NCBI GenBank assembly: GCA_009667805.1 | Contig: CM019067.1 | Location: forward strand, 242,207,721 to 242,271,720 | Reading direction: 5' to 3' | From: Leptobrachium leishanense | Taxonomy: Eukaryota; Chordata; Amphibia; Anura; Megophryidae | DNA length: 64,000 bases | Shown here: positions 1-11,200 of the stretch, in pieces | Layout of the letters: every line of letters begins with the position of its first letter | How positions within the stretch are numbered: the stretch's first letter is position 1 | Made by a program: the position numbers and the translations under genes | Notes under the pieces: model-generated | Databases searched by the model: none | Told to the model about the DNA's origin: nothing | The model's input: the letters and a program-made list of their open reading frames with translations, nothing else

Positions 1-660
1 CCCATAGCTTCCTTATTCACAGCAGGATGGGAGGGGCGGGGTTAAAGGTTTCTGCTACTATTTTCAGTGCTGAGGAGGGAGGAGACATCACTTTATAGTC
101 ACAGAAGGCGGCGGCAAACAAGCTTAACGTGCACGTTTTTCAACAAAAATAATAGTAAGTGTCATAATCTGGAAAGTCTTTTCGAGATGGAGTTAATCCT
201 AAATATATTCAATTCACTACTGGAGTTACACACCACAACTTTTCCATTTAAAATGTCAAGCAACCCCTATTACTGTGACATCATAGTGCAGTTTGTAATG
301 ACTAGTGTTATTAGAGAAGATGGCGTAATCGAGTGGTCTGTGCCTTTCCAGCAGAGCTAATGAAAATAATGGTTATTATAGAGCACAGCATCTTCTAGGT
401 AGGTAATCCCTGACCCTAACCCATAAACAAATTTCACAGAAGTTGAAAGTATGTTGGTTCATCTTTCCCCATCTCACCGTCTTAAAATACATCAGTATGG
501 ATGTGGAACAGATGGGGAGCTGCAAGAAAATTGAGCCCAAAATAATTAAATTTGGAATATTTTCTCACCGTTTAGTGAATAGCCCCATACATATTTATAG
601 CAGACGAGATGGTCTCACTGGGACTGCACACATTATCTAGGGCTGTATTTGGCAGACGAC
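1..660. other. No recognised feature
   Basis: I see no conserved coding sequence, RNA gene or complete transposon here. The first ~100 bases (GGGGCGGGGTTAAAGG and a purine-rich stretch) resemble the interior of the TTAA MITEs seen elsewhere in the window, but no terminus is visible. Confidence 0.4.
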
Positions 661-1099
661 TTAGTCTGGGGTCAGACGAGCGCAGTTATCACGTCCGTGT
701 TGCCGCACATTTGTACGTCCGTTGCAGCATAGCATTCTGACCAATAGAGACCCACACACGAAGTGCGGACGCATGACGGACGTGGCAAACGGACGTAGGT
801 TAGGCAAGAACGTAATACTGCTAGAACGGACATGCGGAGTGCGCCACATCTGCAACGTACGCATAGCTTTGTGTGTGAGTGATGGAACGTAGTCAGACGT
901 CTGCATTTATACGTCCAGCATTTTTGACGGACAAAATGTTTTTTTCATTTTAATTTATTTTCCCTGCTTTATCCGTCAACAAATACGTCAGTGGAAAAAA
1001 CGGACTGTGTGGCCACTACCTTGTCATCAGTCAGAAAGTACGTTCGTACTGCACGGACGCACAGTCCGTACAAAATGCGCTCGTCTGACCCTAGCCTAA
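661..1099. mobile_element. PIF/Harbinger-type MITE, copy 1 of a back-to-back trio
   Basis: The element runs from 664 to 1096. Its inverted ends read GTCTGGGGTCAGACGAGCGC and, inverted, GGCTAGGGTCAGACGAGCGC. It is flanked by TTA (661-663) and TAA (1097-1099), fitting the 3-bp TWA target preference of PIF/Harbinger transposons. The interior is rich in CGTCCG and GGACG words and has no coding capacity. The right flanking TAA is also the left flank of the next copy. Confidence 0.7.
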
Positions 1100-1519
1100 G
1101 GCTGTCAGACAAGCGCATTCTGTGCGTCCGTGCACAATGGACGTAGTTTCTGACTGACGACAAGGTAGTGGCCACACGGTCCGTTTTTATGACTGATGGT
1201 TTTTTTTGACTGATGTAGATGGGAAATAAATTAATATGAAAAACATTTTGTCTGTCAAAATGCTGGACGTCAAAAATGCAGTCTGTCTGACTACGTTCCA
1301 TCACTCACACAAAAAGCTATGTGGACGTTGCGGACGCAGCCCACTCTGTGCGTCCGTTCTAGCGGATTTACGTTCTTTCCTAACCTGCGTCTGTTTGCCG
1401 CGTCCATTATGCGTCCGCAGTAACGTGGGGCTCCATTGGTCACAATTATATGCTATAACGGACGTACAAATGTGTGGCAACACGGACGTGATCAGTGCAT
1501 TCATCTGACACGGGCCTTA
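1097..1519. mobile_element. PIF/Harbinger-type MITE, copy 2 of the trio
   Basis: The element spans 1100-1516, starting GGCTGTCAGACAAGCGC and ending in the inverted counterpart ATCTGACACGGGCC. Flanks are TAA (1097-1099) and TTA (1517-1519). Internal words such as GTGCGTCCG and GGCCACAC are shared with copy 1 in inverted orientation, so these are separate insertions of one family. Confidence 0.65.
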
Positions 1520-1524
1520 AGGTC

Positions 1525-1957
1525 TTAGACTGGGGTCAGACCAGCGCATTTTTAACGTGCGTTCTGGCGCACTTAATCACGGCCGCACTAGCAGCAAATG
1601 ACGGGCAATGACAGCCAATATACGAAGTACGGTCGCACGAGAGTCCTGCTGCGTAACGCAAGTGGAAAATGAACGCATTTTTTTCGAGAACGCTGAACCG
1701 CTAGTACTGACGTACAGAGTGCGCTGCGCCCGCTAGCGGTGTGTGTGTGTGATTTGGAGACGTCAGACCCTGCTCGTGTCCGGCCAACATAACGTCCAGA
1801 CGCAAAAAGTTTCCTGGTTTGGATCCGTAAAACATCACGCACGAAAATGCGCATCGTATGACCGTTTTCGCCTATTCCGTGAAAAAATACGTCAATGCGT
1901 TCGGACGCACTTTTTTACGTTCGCGTGTAAAAATGCTTTCGTTTGACCCTAGCCTTA
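1525..1957. mobile_element. PIF/Harbinger-type MITE, copy 3 of the trio
   Basis: The element spans 1528-1954 with ends GACTGGGGTCAGACCAGCGC and TTTGACCCTAGCC, flanked on both sides by TTA (1525-1527, 1955-1957). It belongs to the same subfamily as the copies at 8906-9321 and 14655-15090, which lie in the opposite orientation. They share the interior words GCGCACTTAAT and ACACGCGAACG. Confidence 0.7.
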
Positions 1958-2785
1958 ATGTCCTGAGCCTTAGATTCACGGGGCCAGCTTTATGGTTAGC
2001 CAAGTGGCATCCAAAAACAGTGGGGGGGGGGGGGGTCACAGGCTGCCTATACTGGGGGCTATATAATGAAAATGGAAACGTGGAGAAGATACTCAAAGCA
2101 ACTGGATTCTGCACCTTTATGCATTGAAAGCCCAAAAGAAGTTATTAAATAATCTTATCAATGTGACATGTATGAAAAAGGAAAAAAAGGAAATGTAAGA
2201 CATCCTCTATCCTAAGCAATGGGACTTCCCAGAGAAAGGAAAGCACGTGGGAGTTTCTGTTTGAAGCCATAAAAGACATGAGTTCTGTAAGTTGTGCTTA
2301 ACATAAACGCAGTGTAGCTTCAGCTCATGGTCCTCAGAGGAGGCAGGGAACGAGAAGCCTCTGGGTAAGCATTAAATATATCAAAGGAATAAGATCCATC
2401 AAACAGAATGCATCGCTCCAGAAATGGTACAGAGGAGAAGGCGATAAGTAAAAGGATGCCACCCACACTCTCTACTTTTGAGGCTGCGATGGCAACACAG
2501 TGAATTTAAGGGTAAGGAGAAAGAAAACAAAGTAATAGCGTTGGTAAAAAAAAAAAAAAAAAAAATCATCTTTTGAGCTATTAAGTCAAGAAGTGAAAAT
2601 GTACAAACATACCAAAAAACCTGGCAAATGCCCCCTGGGTAGTTTCAGGAATTAAATGGTAATTTGGGGAACACGGAACCATGAAGGTATGTTATTGTGA
2701 TACCCACAAGTAGTATATACAGCTATTGAGTTATTACGAGGCATCTGTATAAGAAAATACATTGCAGGCAGTTACAAGATCCCGG
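1958..2785. other. Unassigned DNA with homopolymer tracts
   Basis: No gene or complete repeat was recognised. A G-run lies at about 2023-2035 and a poly(A) run at about 2546-2564, which could be the tail of an old retroposon. Confidence 0.4.
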
Positions 2786-3749
2786 TGTGTTATTCAAAGA
2801 GAGTCGATCTGGCGCCGAAATGTAACCGAACACTGAATTTCAGCGAACGGGGACATTTGGCTATTCTGAGAGCAGGCAGTTCGCCAAATGTTGGTGAATT
2901 GCCTGCACATACGGTGCCTGTTCGAGGGCAGTGAAATCCACCATAGAGAAGCAATGCTTCGTCTATTCAGAGAACACAAAACAGCAGGGAAAAGTTGCCG
3001 AATTGCCCTGCTGTTCTGTGGTTTCATTCAACGGATTTATTCAGCAGAATCCCATAGGCTTCAATGTTAAAAAATATTCCAGTTTTAATTCAATATTTAA
3101 TAAACCGATTATTTTTGGATTTGTCAACATTTTTTTCATTTTTCTGTAACAGACCTTTTTATTGTCATTCATTGGACATTATATGTAAATTCCAGACATT
3201 TTCGTTCAGTAGTTTTTTTGCAAACCGCGTTTCAATTTTAAAAAAACTTTCAAGCGAACTGGTTTTTTTTTTTCCACCTCGTTCGTCTGCACATTGGCTT
3301 TTTCCGGCAGCTGCTCTGTGCTGTGATCGGTGGCTAGTCGGGTTTCTCCGGCGTGGTTAATCCAGCGGTTTCGGTGAGTGTTTGGTTAGTGTTCGGCAGG
3401 CTTGCAGCCAGTGTTCTGCGAGTATTCCCTGCACTACGGGGCCTTGCGGTGCTTGCTGAATACACCGCAGGGTCGGCGAAGTAGGATCGCCGAATCGCCC
3501 CAAAGTGCAGGGAACAAAAGTTTTTAAAATAAAAAATTTATTTTAAAAACTTATTTAGAAGAAAAGGAGAGTTTTGTTTCTTTTCCCTTCATTCAGTTCG
3601 TTGGAATTCGGCGATGTCCGATAATGGCTTCAGTGACTCCAATCGGCAAAATACAGTGACCATTCGGTAGTGAATTCAACGTATTTTCAGTAAATGAAAT
3701 CGCCGAAGTACGGCAAAAAAGCACCTAAATTTCGCTTTGTGAATAGACC
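2786..3749. mobile_element. Degraded copy of the CAGGGTTAT-type DNA element
   Basis: This stretch is closely related to 62421-63299. Shared words include GCCTGCACATACGGTGCCTG, TTCGAGGGCAGTGAAA, AATCCCATAGGCTTCAATGT and CACCGCAGGGTC. The left end reads GTTATTCAAAGAGAG, like the family terminus, but the terminal CAGG is lost. It abuts the TTAA MITE at 3751. No coding capacity was seen. Confidence 0.55.
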
Positions 3750-3750
3750 C

Positions 3751-4355
3751 TTAAAGGAACACTCTACTCAAAAATCACCCCCCCCTTTTTTTATCCTAAC
3801 CTATCCCTATTCCCTTAATAAATCTTTATTTTTTTACTTGTAACTGTAATACTTACCCTAAAATCCTCTTGTTTCCAGCGTTGTTTTTTTTTTTATATAC
3901 TCCCCTCCCTCCTCTTCCGCTCCCGTCCTTCTTGCTGCGTCTTTGCTTCTGGTTTACGTGAGAAGCGCGCATGCGCGCCTCTCACATAAGCCAGCCAATC
4001 GGCAGGCTTCCTCCCGGCTCCCTCTGAGGATTAGTGTTGCGCGCAACAGGATGCGCGCAACACTAACCCTCAGAGGGAGCCGCCAGCTTCTGCGGTGAGT
4101 TAGAGACGTCATCGCGCTGAAAGCGCGATGACGTCTCCTACTCTGCAAAAGTCGGCAGAAGCGGGAAATAGGATTCCCGCTCTGCTGACTGACAGCTGGG
4201 AGGGCGGAGTAAAGGTCTCCGCCTCTCTCAGCTGTTTTCAGCATTTACAGCTGAACCGCTGAGCGGAGGGAGGGGGGACAGAGGGCAGGATACTCCGGGC
4301 ATCATGACCACCTAAAATAGCTTAGGTGGTCATGTTGCCTAGAGTGTCCCTTTAA
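3751..4355. mobile_element. TTAA-flanked MITE (T2/Kolobok-like)
   Basis: The ends are TTAAAGGAACACTCTA and, inverted, TTAAAGGGACACTCTA, with TTAA at both borders. The interior contains a large imperfect hairpin around the words TTGCGCGCAACA and ATCGCGCTGAAAGCGCGAT. A close copy in the opposite orientation lies at 39047-39659. T2-type MITEs with TTAA targets are abundant in Xenopus; assigning this copy to that group is an inference from its ends. Confidence 0.75.
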
Positions 4356-4680
4356 GGCTGGCCATGCACTTGTGTCTGTAGTTGGTCTGTAGTTGCTGGT
4401 TTACCCGACATTTTTTTGTGCAGTAACTACCCATTCAAGGCTTAAACTTTTTTTTATGTTTATGTTAATATTGGTTAGCAACAAAAAAAATCCCTTAGTT
4501 AATGGTTAACACAGAATGATGATGTGGACAAGAAAAAAAAAATCCTAATCCCAAATAAAGAAAAGGTCAAATACTCTGTCACACTATCAATGCTTAGTCA
4601 TGACCGCTGCCTCTCATCTGTTAAATCATATGCAAACAAATGTTCCAAAAATTAATACACAATAAAAAAATAGAACAAAT
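4356..4680. other. MRPL32 downstream flank, nothing recognised
   Basis: This A/T-rich stretch has several A-runs. I found no repeat boundary or gene. Confidence 0.4.
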
Positions 4681-4693
4681 ATTTAACTGATGC

Positions 4694-4699
4694 TTTATT
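4694..4699 (-). promoter_or_regulatory. MRPL32 polyadenylation signal (AATAAA on minus strand)
   Basis: TTTATT on the plus strand is AATAAA on the coding strand, about 295 bases beyond the MRPL32 stop codon. The implied 3' UTR is about 310-320 bases. It is the first canonical signal that I noticed past the stop. Confidence 0.55.
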
Positions 4700-4993
4700 T
4701 GTCAAATGTAATGGATAATAAAAAAAAACAAAAAAACATTATGTCAAGTCACAAGAAGGTACAGATAATGCATACACGTTTTGTCCGGAGTGATCAGTTG
4801 TGTCGACCTTTCTGCCAAATCAAAAAGTACAAAACACGAAAAAGCTTACGCTTCTTTCGAATGTCTTATGGCATTAAATTTGAATAACTGGCATTATAGG
4901 TATTTAAAAAAGTACCATAAAGGCCCCATTCATAATCACGACTAACAGGTCTTTCTAAATCTCAGGACACACAAGTGCTGTGAGTAACGGTCA

Positions 4994-5245
4994 TCAGTAA
5001 GAAAACCATGACGGCCGCTTACGACTCCGTTCAATTATCCTCTTTTCTGTATCTTCAGCACGTGGCTTCTCCCCTTGGTAGAGCACAACTGTTTCCACTG
5101 TGGAAGCATTGAAAGGTCCACCTTCCTTCGCCTTAATTGCCGCTCTGATCTGGATAGTCTCGTGGCTAACCTTTGCGTAGCAAAAGCCACACAGGACGTG
5201 TTTTAATTTCAGGTGACCACATTCTGGGCACATGTCAATGTTTTC
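4994..5245 (-). CDS. MRPL32: MRPL32 coding exon 3 with stop
   Basis: Codes residues 99-181 and the TGA stop at 4996-4994, followed directly by a second TGA. The acceptor is CCATTCAG|GAAAAC. It holds both CxxC zinc-binding pairs and the conserved [11 protein letters not shown] end. Confidence 0.96.
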   Translation of the reverse strand, partial: ENIDMCPECGHLKLKHVLCGFCYAKVSHETIQIRAAIKAKEGGPFNASTVETVVLYQGEKPRAEDTEKRIIERSRKRPSWFSY

Positions 5246-8200
5246 CTGAATGGAGACAAAAAGGGAGAAATTAACATCATCAATATTATTAACGCATAGT
5301 GCAACATAGGTAGGGGCGCAGTTATGGAGAGCTTTGTCCATCAGAACTAGTATTTTAAAGTAAAGTAGATTCTAAAGGAAACACAAAGCCAGCGTAAAGA
5401 TTGACAAAGGAGAGAGGTGTGAGAGGTGAGGGAGGTGAGGTGTACGAGTCTGGCACAAGCATTCATTACAGACTGCAGAGGCAGAATCTGGAATTTAAGG
5501 CCAGAGAGGAGGTTGCAGTAGTCAAGGTGGGAGATAATAAGAGCTTGGATGAGCATTTTTAGTAGAGTCCTGATTCAGAAAGGGACGGATGCGTGCAATG
5601 TTTGTTAGGTGGAAGTAGCAAGGTTTGGTGAGTGACTGAATGTGAGGAGTAAAGGATAGATCGGAGTCCAAGAGGACACTGAGGAAATGAGCCTAGAAGT
5701 AATGGTGGCACAATTCACCTGAAGAGAAATGGGTGCACGAATGGAGGATTTGAAGGAAGGGATGATGAGAAGTTCAGTTTTAGAGAGGTTGAGCTTTAGG
5801 AAACAGGAGGTCATCCAGTCGGAGCCAGCCGATAGTAAGGCTGTAACACGGTCCAACACAGGAGGAGAGAGATCGGGGTAGGAAAGGTAGGTTTGGTGGT
5901 CGTCAGCATAGAGAGGATATTGGAACCCGTAGGAAGAAATCAGCGGCAGCACGTCGGTGAGGCGTACCTGTATCCCTCACCAGTGTTAACCCCTGCCCGA
6001 CCTTAAGGGGTTAAAAGGGGAGGAGGTGTAGGGGAGTTTAGAAGGGTTGAGTTTTCAAACCTTTCCACTCCAGCCACTCCTCGTTTTAGCCCTAGGGCAA
6101 AGTTCAGCAACCTTGGCCCTCCATTTGTTTTACTTTTCTTAAACTACATCTCCCATGATGCTCAGCCACTCATTAAGGTTGCAGAAACTCTAGGGAAATA
6201 TAGTCCCAAAATGCTTGGAGGGCCAAGGTTGCTGATCCCTGCCCTAGGGTATCCTTTCAATACTGTAGCATCCTTTATGTAGCAACCATTATTTCTGTTC
6301 CCTTAGTTATGGTTTGATCTATGAATATCACACACACAGGCAACTGGTGATGTCACAATGAACAGATTACATCAGAAATGAAGAGATTAAAATTGAACTT
6401 TTCTTTAGTCATTTAGGTCTGCTAAGTAACCGCAGCTTTGAAGCTCCCAAAATAAACCTATTTAGAAGAAGTGGTCCATATGCGGAGAACAAAACATTTG
6501 CGTGTTGAAAGTGCAGCTTTTACATTTTGTAACCTAAAACAGCATGCACTTACCTTCACTTTTATAAGCTTGTTAGGATTTCTTCGTCGGCAGCGATTGA
6601 CCTCAATTGTACGTCTTGATTTTGGTGCGGCCATCCAAAAGATACTGTCGAGAAAGCTTGGAGTATGGTCGTTGTCGTGTGCATCAGACGCAGCAGGAGG
6701 GAAGGATGATGGAGTCTGTATGGCTAATGCAGGAACTTAATAGACAACAAATAAAATGTCAAAAAGAAAAACATAATATGTGACAAAAAAAACAGTTTGA
6801 TAGAACGGGGGTGACATGAGCCTTAGTTTTTCTGTAGCATATACATGTGTTATATTTCAGATAAACTTCTAATTGAGTAACAAATTAAATACCATTGTGT
6901 CCTTGCTTAGAGGAGACATTGTGCTGTGCTTGCCTCTTCTCCAGCACACACTGATCTGGCTCTAGAAATCACACTAGAGGGGGGGGGGGCGTCAAACTCC
7001 TGGCCCCCAGATATATCTTAAGTACAATTCCAATGATTCTCTGGCCATATATTGCATTTACATTTTTTGGGAATTGAAGGCCATCAAAATCTGGGAAGCT
7101 GAGTTTGACACCCTGGGCTAGAGTATCGTCTTTAATACAGTGGGCAGGGGGGCTGAGGGCAACATAGTTCAAACTGTAACTAAGGGAGCATAAATAATTT
7201 ATGAGACTACATATAAAATGCTCCAGCATAGTAAAGCTGCCGACTGTTAGGGGCTGCCGCAGCTGTCACGTCGCTGGCAGGAGCATTAAGCCAATCCAGT
7301 GGCTATCAATGTGTGGGGCGGGACTAATCCCTTGTATTTGGAGGGATAAGCAGGGTGAGGGCAGTCAGCTCACTGTGACCACAGTGTTGTCCATTTAATG
7401 TTTTTGTCCCTGTCCACCCCAATCACCACCTATATCAGGGCTGTCAAAATCACGGCTCCCAGATGCTACAATTCCCAGAATTATTTCAATGCAATAGATG
7501 GGCAAGGAACCATGGGAGGTGTAGTTCAGAAGCATCTGGGGGGAGGGTGCTAGGGGTTTAACATCCCTAACCTATATGTTGCTTAAATGAACAAATAAGG
7601 AGGGGACAGAGATGAAAGGCTAGAAAGAAAGGAGGAATTCTGGATCCACTCACTTAATCCGATGTGGCCTGAGGACATCAACATGGAATGTGATTTGCAT
7701 TACTTCATGTAATTACTCCTTTTATTGGGTGTACTTCTATATACTGTATTAATAATGTATGTATTTCATTTTCTGTTTGCTGTTCTAGAACATTACCAGA
7801 ATTTGGAAAGCGTTTCATGCCAACCTTGTGTCCATTAGGTATCTTGTGGCAACATAAGGATTGGGAAGGATGCTTAGGCTGGGTTCACACCTCAGAGTTT
7901 TTCCAACGTGTGCAATACGCACATATCGCGCATACGAAAAAACGCGAACGCGCATTGCAGCGCGTTCGCGGCTATGTCTATGGCCGCGAACGCGCTAATA
8001 CACGCCCCAAAGAAGCTCCTGTACTTCTTTGGGCGGACATTTTACAGCGCTTTCCTGCGTGCTGTAAAACGTCCAGGTGTGAACCAGCCCCATAGGAAAT
8101 CATGGGATTTCCGGGGTTGAGCGTTTTACAGCGCGCAGGAAAGCGCTGTAAAACACTGAGGTGTGAATGGGGCCTTAGGGTTGCTAGATCAGCCATGTTT

Positions 8201-11200
8201 TCCTGGACACATAATGTATTCATGCAGATGGGCAGTGCATGAAAATAGCCACCCTACAGCATGTAGACTTCATACACTCTAGGTAAGAAATAAAGAAGGA
8301 ATCCCAGGTGACATGCCTTGATTTCCTTACTGCATTATATGAATTATGCATGTTGCATGGCAGCACTTTTCCCTGTGCTCCCCCTCTGCATGAAGTAGTA
8401 ATAGGTGTCCAGGAAAACATATGCGACCTGGCAACCCTGCATATACTGGAAATCTTTTGTACTATAATTTGCAGGTTTTAACCCTTTCTCGCCACAGGGT
8501 GTATTATGCCATCACTGCAGTGGGTGAGCCTTATCGCTGCGGGGTCGGCATAGCACACCCCGCTGGCGTCTATGGCCACAATAGACCCGTCCACCAGTTT
8601 GAGCACAGCGTGCGTCACTGGCTGTAGCAGGACGGCCTGAACTCAGGCTGTACCCCTGCAGCCAATACCACACATTAGTGGGCCGGAGGAGGGGCCCAAC
8701 ACAGCAGACGGCAATCGGGGTGGGCGTACTAGTTTGTCCCATCGGCGTTAAAGCCGTCTCACCAGCACAACCCATGCAGCGGTAAAGAGTTAATAATTGG
8801 ATCATCTGATGGTTATATGTTGGTATGTTGATTGATCACATGAGTGTGTGGCACCAATTGGAAATGTCATAGAAGTATATAGAGCTGAAACAACTAATCG
8901 ATTAAGGTTAGGGTCAAACGAAAGCATATTTACACGCGAACATAAAAAAGTGCGTCCGAACGCATTGAGGTGTTTTTTCACGGAAAGCGCATAAACGGTC
9001 AGACGACGCGCATTTTTGTGCGTGATTTTTTACAGATCCAAACCAGGAAACTTTGGGTGTCTGGACGTTATGTTGGCCGGACATGAGCATCATCTGACAA
9101 CTCCTAATCATGCACACACGCCGCTAGTGGACGCAGCGCAATCTGTACGTCAGTACTAGCGGTTCTGCGTTCTCGAAAAAATGCTTTCATTTTCCACTTG
9201 CGTTGCGCAGCCGGACTTTCGTGCGACCGTACTTCGTATATTGGCCGTCATTTGCTGCTAGTGCAGCCGTAATTAAGTGCGCCAGAACGCACGTTAAAAG
9301 TGCGCTGGTCTGACCCCAGCCTAATTGATGATTAAAATAGTTGTCAACTATTTCCATTATCGATTAATCGGTGTCGAGTAAATCGTCCTGTGTACAGCAC
9401 ACACTGTTTAGAGTCAGACTGAGTTAAACGTAAATAACCTCAGCTTTGGAGCTGATTGGAGAAGACGCGCCACTGCTTTACTAGGTATGATTTAGTTCTA
9501 GGTTTATGTCAGACACAACTAGTTTGTTTTTATTCAGTTTACAACAGTAGCAGAACTATAACACAAACAATAGGATACTGCCACTGGGTGAAGGAGCTGT
9601 ATGCTTGTGTTTTATCCTTACTTGAAGCTGGAGTCCTGTGCCACCACCCCACCCTCCCTGCCACACCCTCTTTGGTCGGGAACTGCCATTCCCTTCCTTT
9701 GGTCTGGTCCCATTCTCCAAACTCACTCCCACACTCAGACCCAGTGTCCATACTCACTCCCTCTCACACTCAGGTAAAGTCACTTGAGCAAAGTCACTCC
9801 CTTCCACCTCCTGTCCCTCCTCTGTTTATTCACAAAATTATTTAAAAGGGACACTCTACGCACCCTGACCACTTTAGCTTTTTAACCCCAATTTCATGCT
9901 GACATCATAATCTATGACCAATTGCTTGTAGCCGCGTTCGTTTGAGAAAGCAAACATGGGCTTAAGTTGCGCATACAGCATCAACCCATCCGTCTGACCA
10001 AGCACTCACAGCATCAACCCATCCCTCTGACCAAGCACTCGCAGCATCAACCTATCCCTCTGACCAAGCACTCGCAGCATCAACCCATCCGTCTGACCAA
10101 GCACTCGCAGCATCAACCCATCCGTCTGACCAAGCACTCGCAGCGTCAACCCATCCCTCTGACCAAGCACTCGCAGCATCAACCCATCCCTCTGACCAAG
10201 CACTCGCAGCGTCAACCCATCCCTCTGACCAAGCACTCGCAGCATCAACCCATCCCTCTGACCAAGCACTCACAGCATCAACCCATCCCTCTGACCAAGC
10301 ACTCGCACACCTTGTGTGAAAAGTACGCAAGATACGCAATTTGCATATGTACGTATGAAAGTTACTACGCAAATTACTTATGAAAAAAGGGCTAGGGGTT
10401 GTGGTTATTTTTTTTACATAGAAGGAATGTAAACAATTTTTTATTTTTTTTAATCCGATGAATCGATTATGAGAATAATCATTAGTTACAGCCCTAGAAG
10501 TATATAGATCTCCATGAGGTGTACATGCATGATTATGGTCTGAGGACCGAATAGTCGCCTTTTCTTTTGTTGTATTTGGAATAAATCGCACGCTTCCTGT
10601 ACTCTGGAGTCAGCTTTCTTATTTGTTCATTGTGGCCAGTAATGGGATTGGCGTCCCAGTAGGGAGCAGTGGCTCGGTTGGAAGAGTCTGTTGAGCCAGT
10701 GGAGTTTATATTTATGGACGTCTACAGTTGCTTATGTGTAAATATCCTTAAAAAGCTAAATATCCAAGCTAAAGCAGATCCCACATTCACGCACTATTTT
10801 TGTTATTGTTTTATTCAATGGAACATTAATTGAAAGGAAAATATAGTTTCAGCCTCGTGGGATATATATCCCACTAGAATCTAGTGCGCATGCTTAGTAT
10901 AGCTCAGTGTTTCCCAACCTGGTCCTCAAAACCCCCTAAACAGGCCAAATTGTAAGGATTCCTTTGGGGGAAAAAATCAGACTGAATCCAGCAATCACTG
11001 AGCAGCAAATCATATGCTGAGATCTCCATGCCTGGCCTGTTAGGGCGAATTGAGGACCAGGGTTTGGAAACAATGCTGTACCAGGTTTGTGCAGCCCATG
11101 AAAAGAGCTGGCCTGCAGTATGGAGAATGCACGTCCTGCAGCCACTCAATGGAAGCACTCGAATCGCTCCTTCTCTGTAAAGCATGGACGCTCCTTGCTG

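Larger units (their letters stand above)
8880..10496. mobile_element. hAT-like element, TAGGGCTGAAAC family, with 8-bp target duplication
   Basis: The left end TAGAGCTGAAACAACTAATC and the inverted right end TAGGGCTGTAACTAATGATT are flanked by perfect 8-bp duplications GAAGTATA (8872-8879 and 10497-10504), as expected for hAT transposons. It has no transposase. It contains a later PIF/Harbinger-type MITE (8906-9321) and a 33-bp minisatellite (9976-10306). Relatives are at 16195-17160, 46207-47860 and 54665-56078. Confidence 0.8.

Noticed and set aside
9967..10591. 138- and 179-codon frames with [11 protein letters not shown] or [11 protein letters not shown] repeats
   Set aside because: Caused by a 33-bp repeat unit that is divisible by three; the sequence is part of a hAT-like element.
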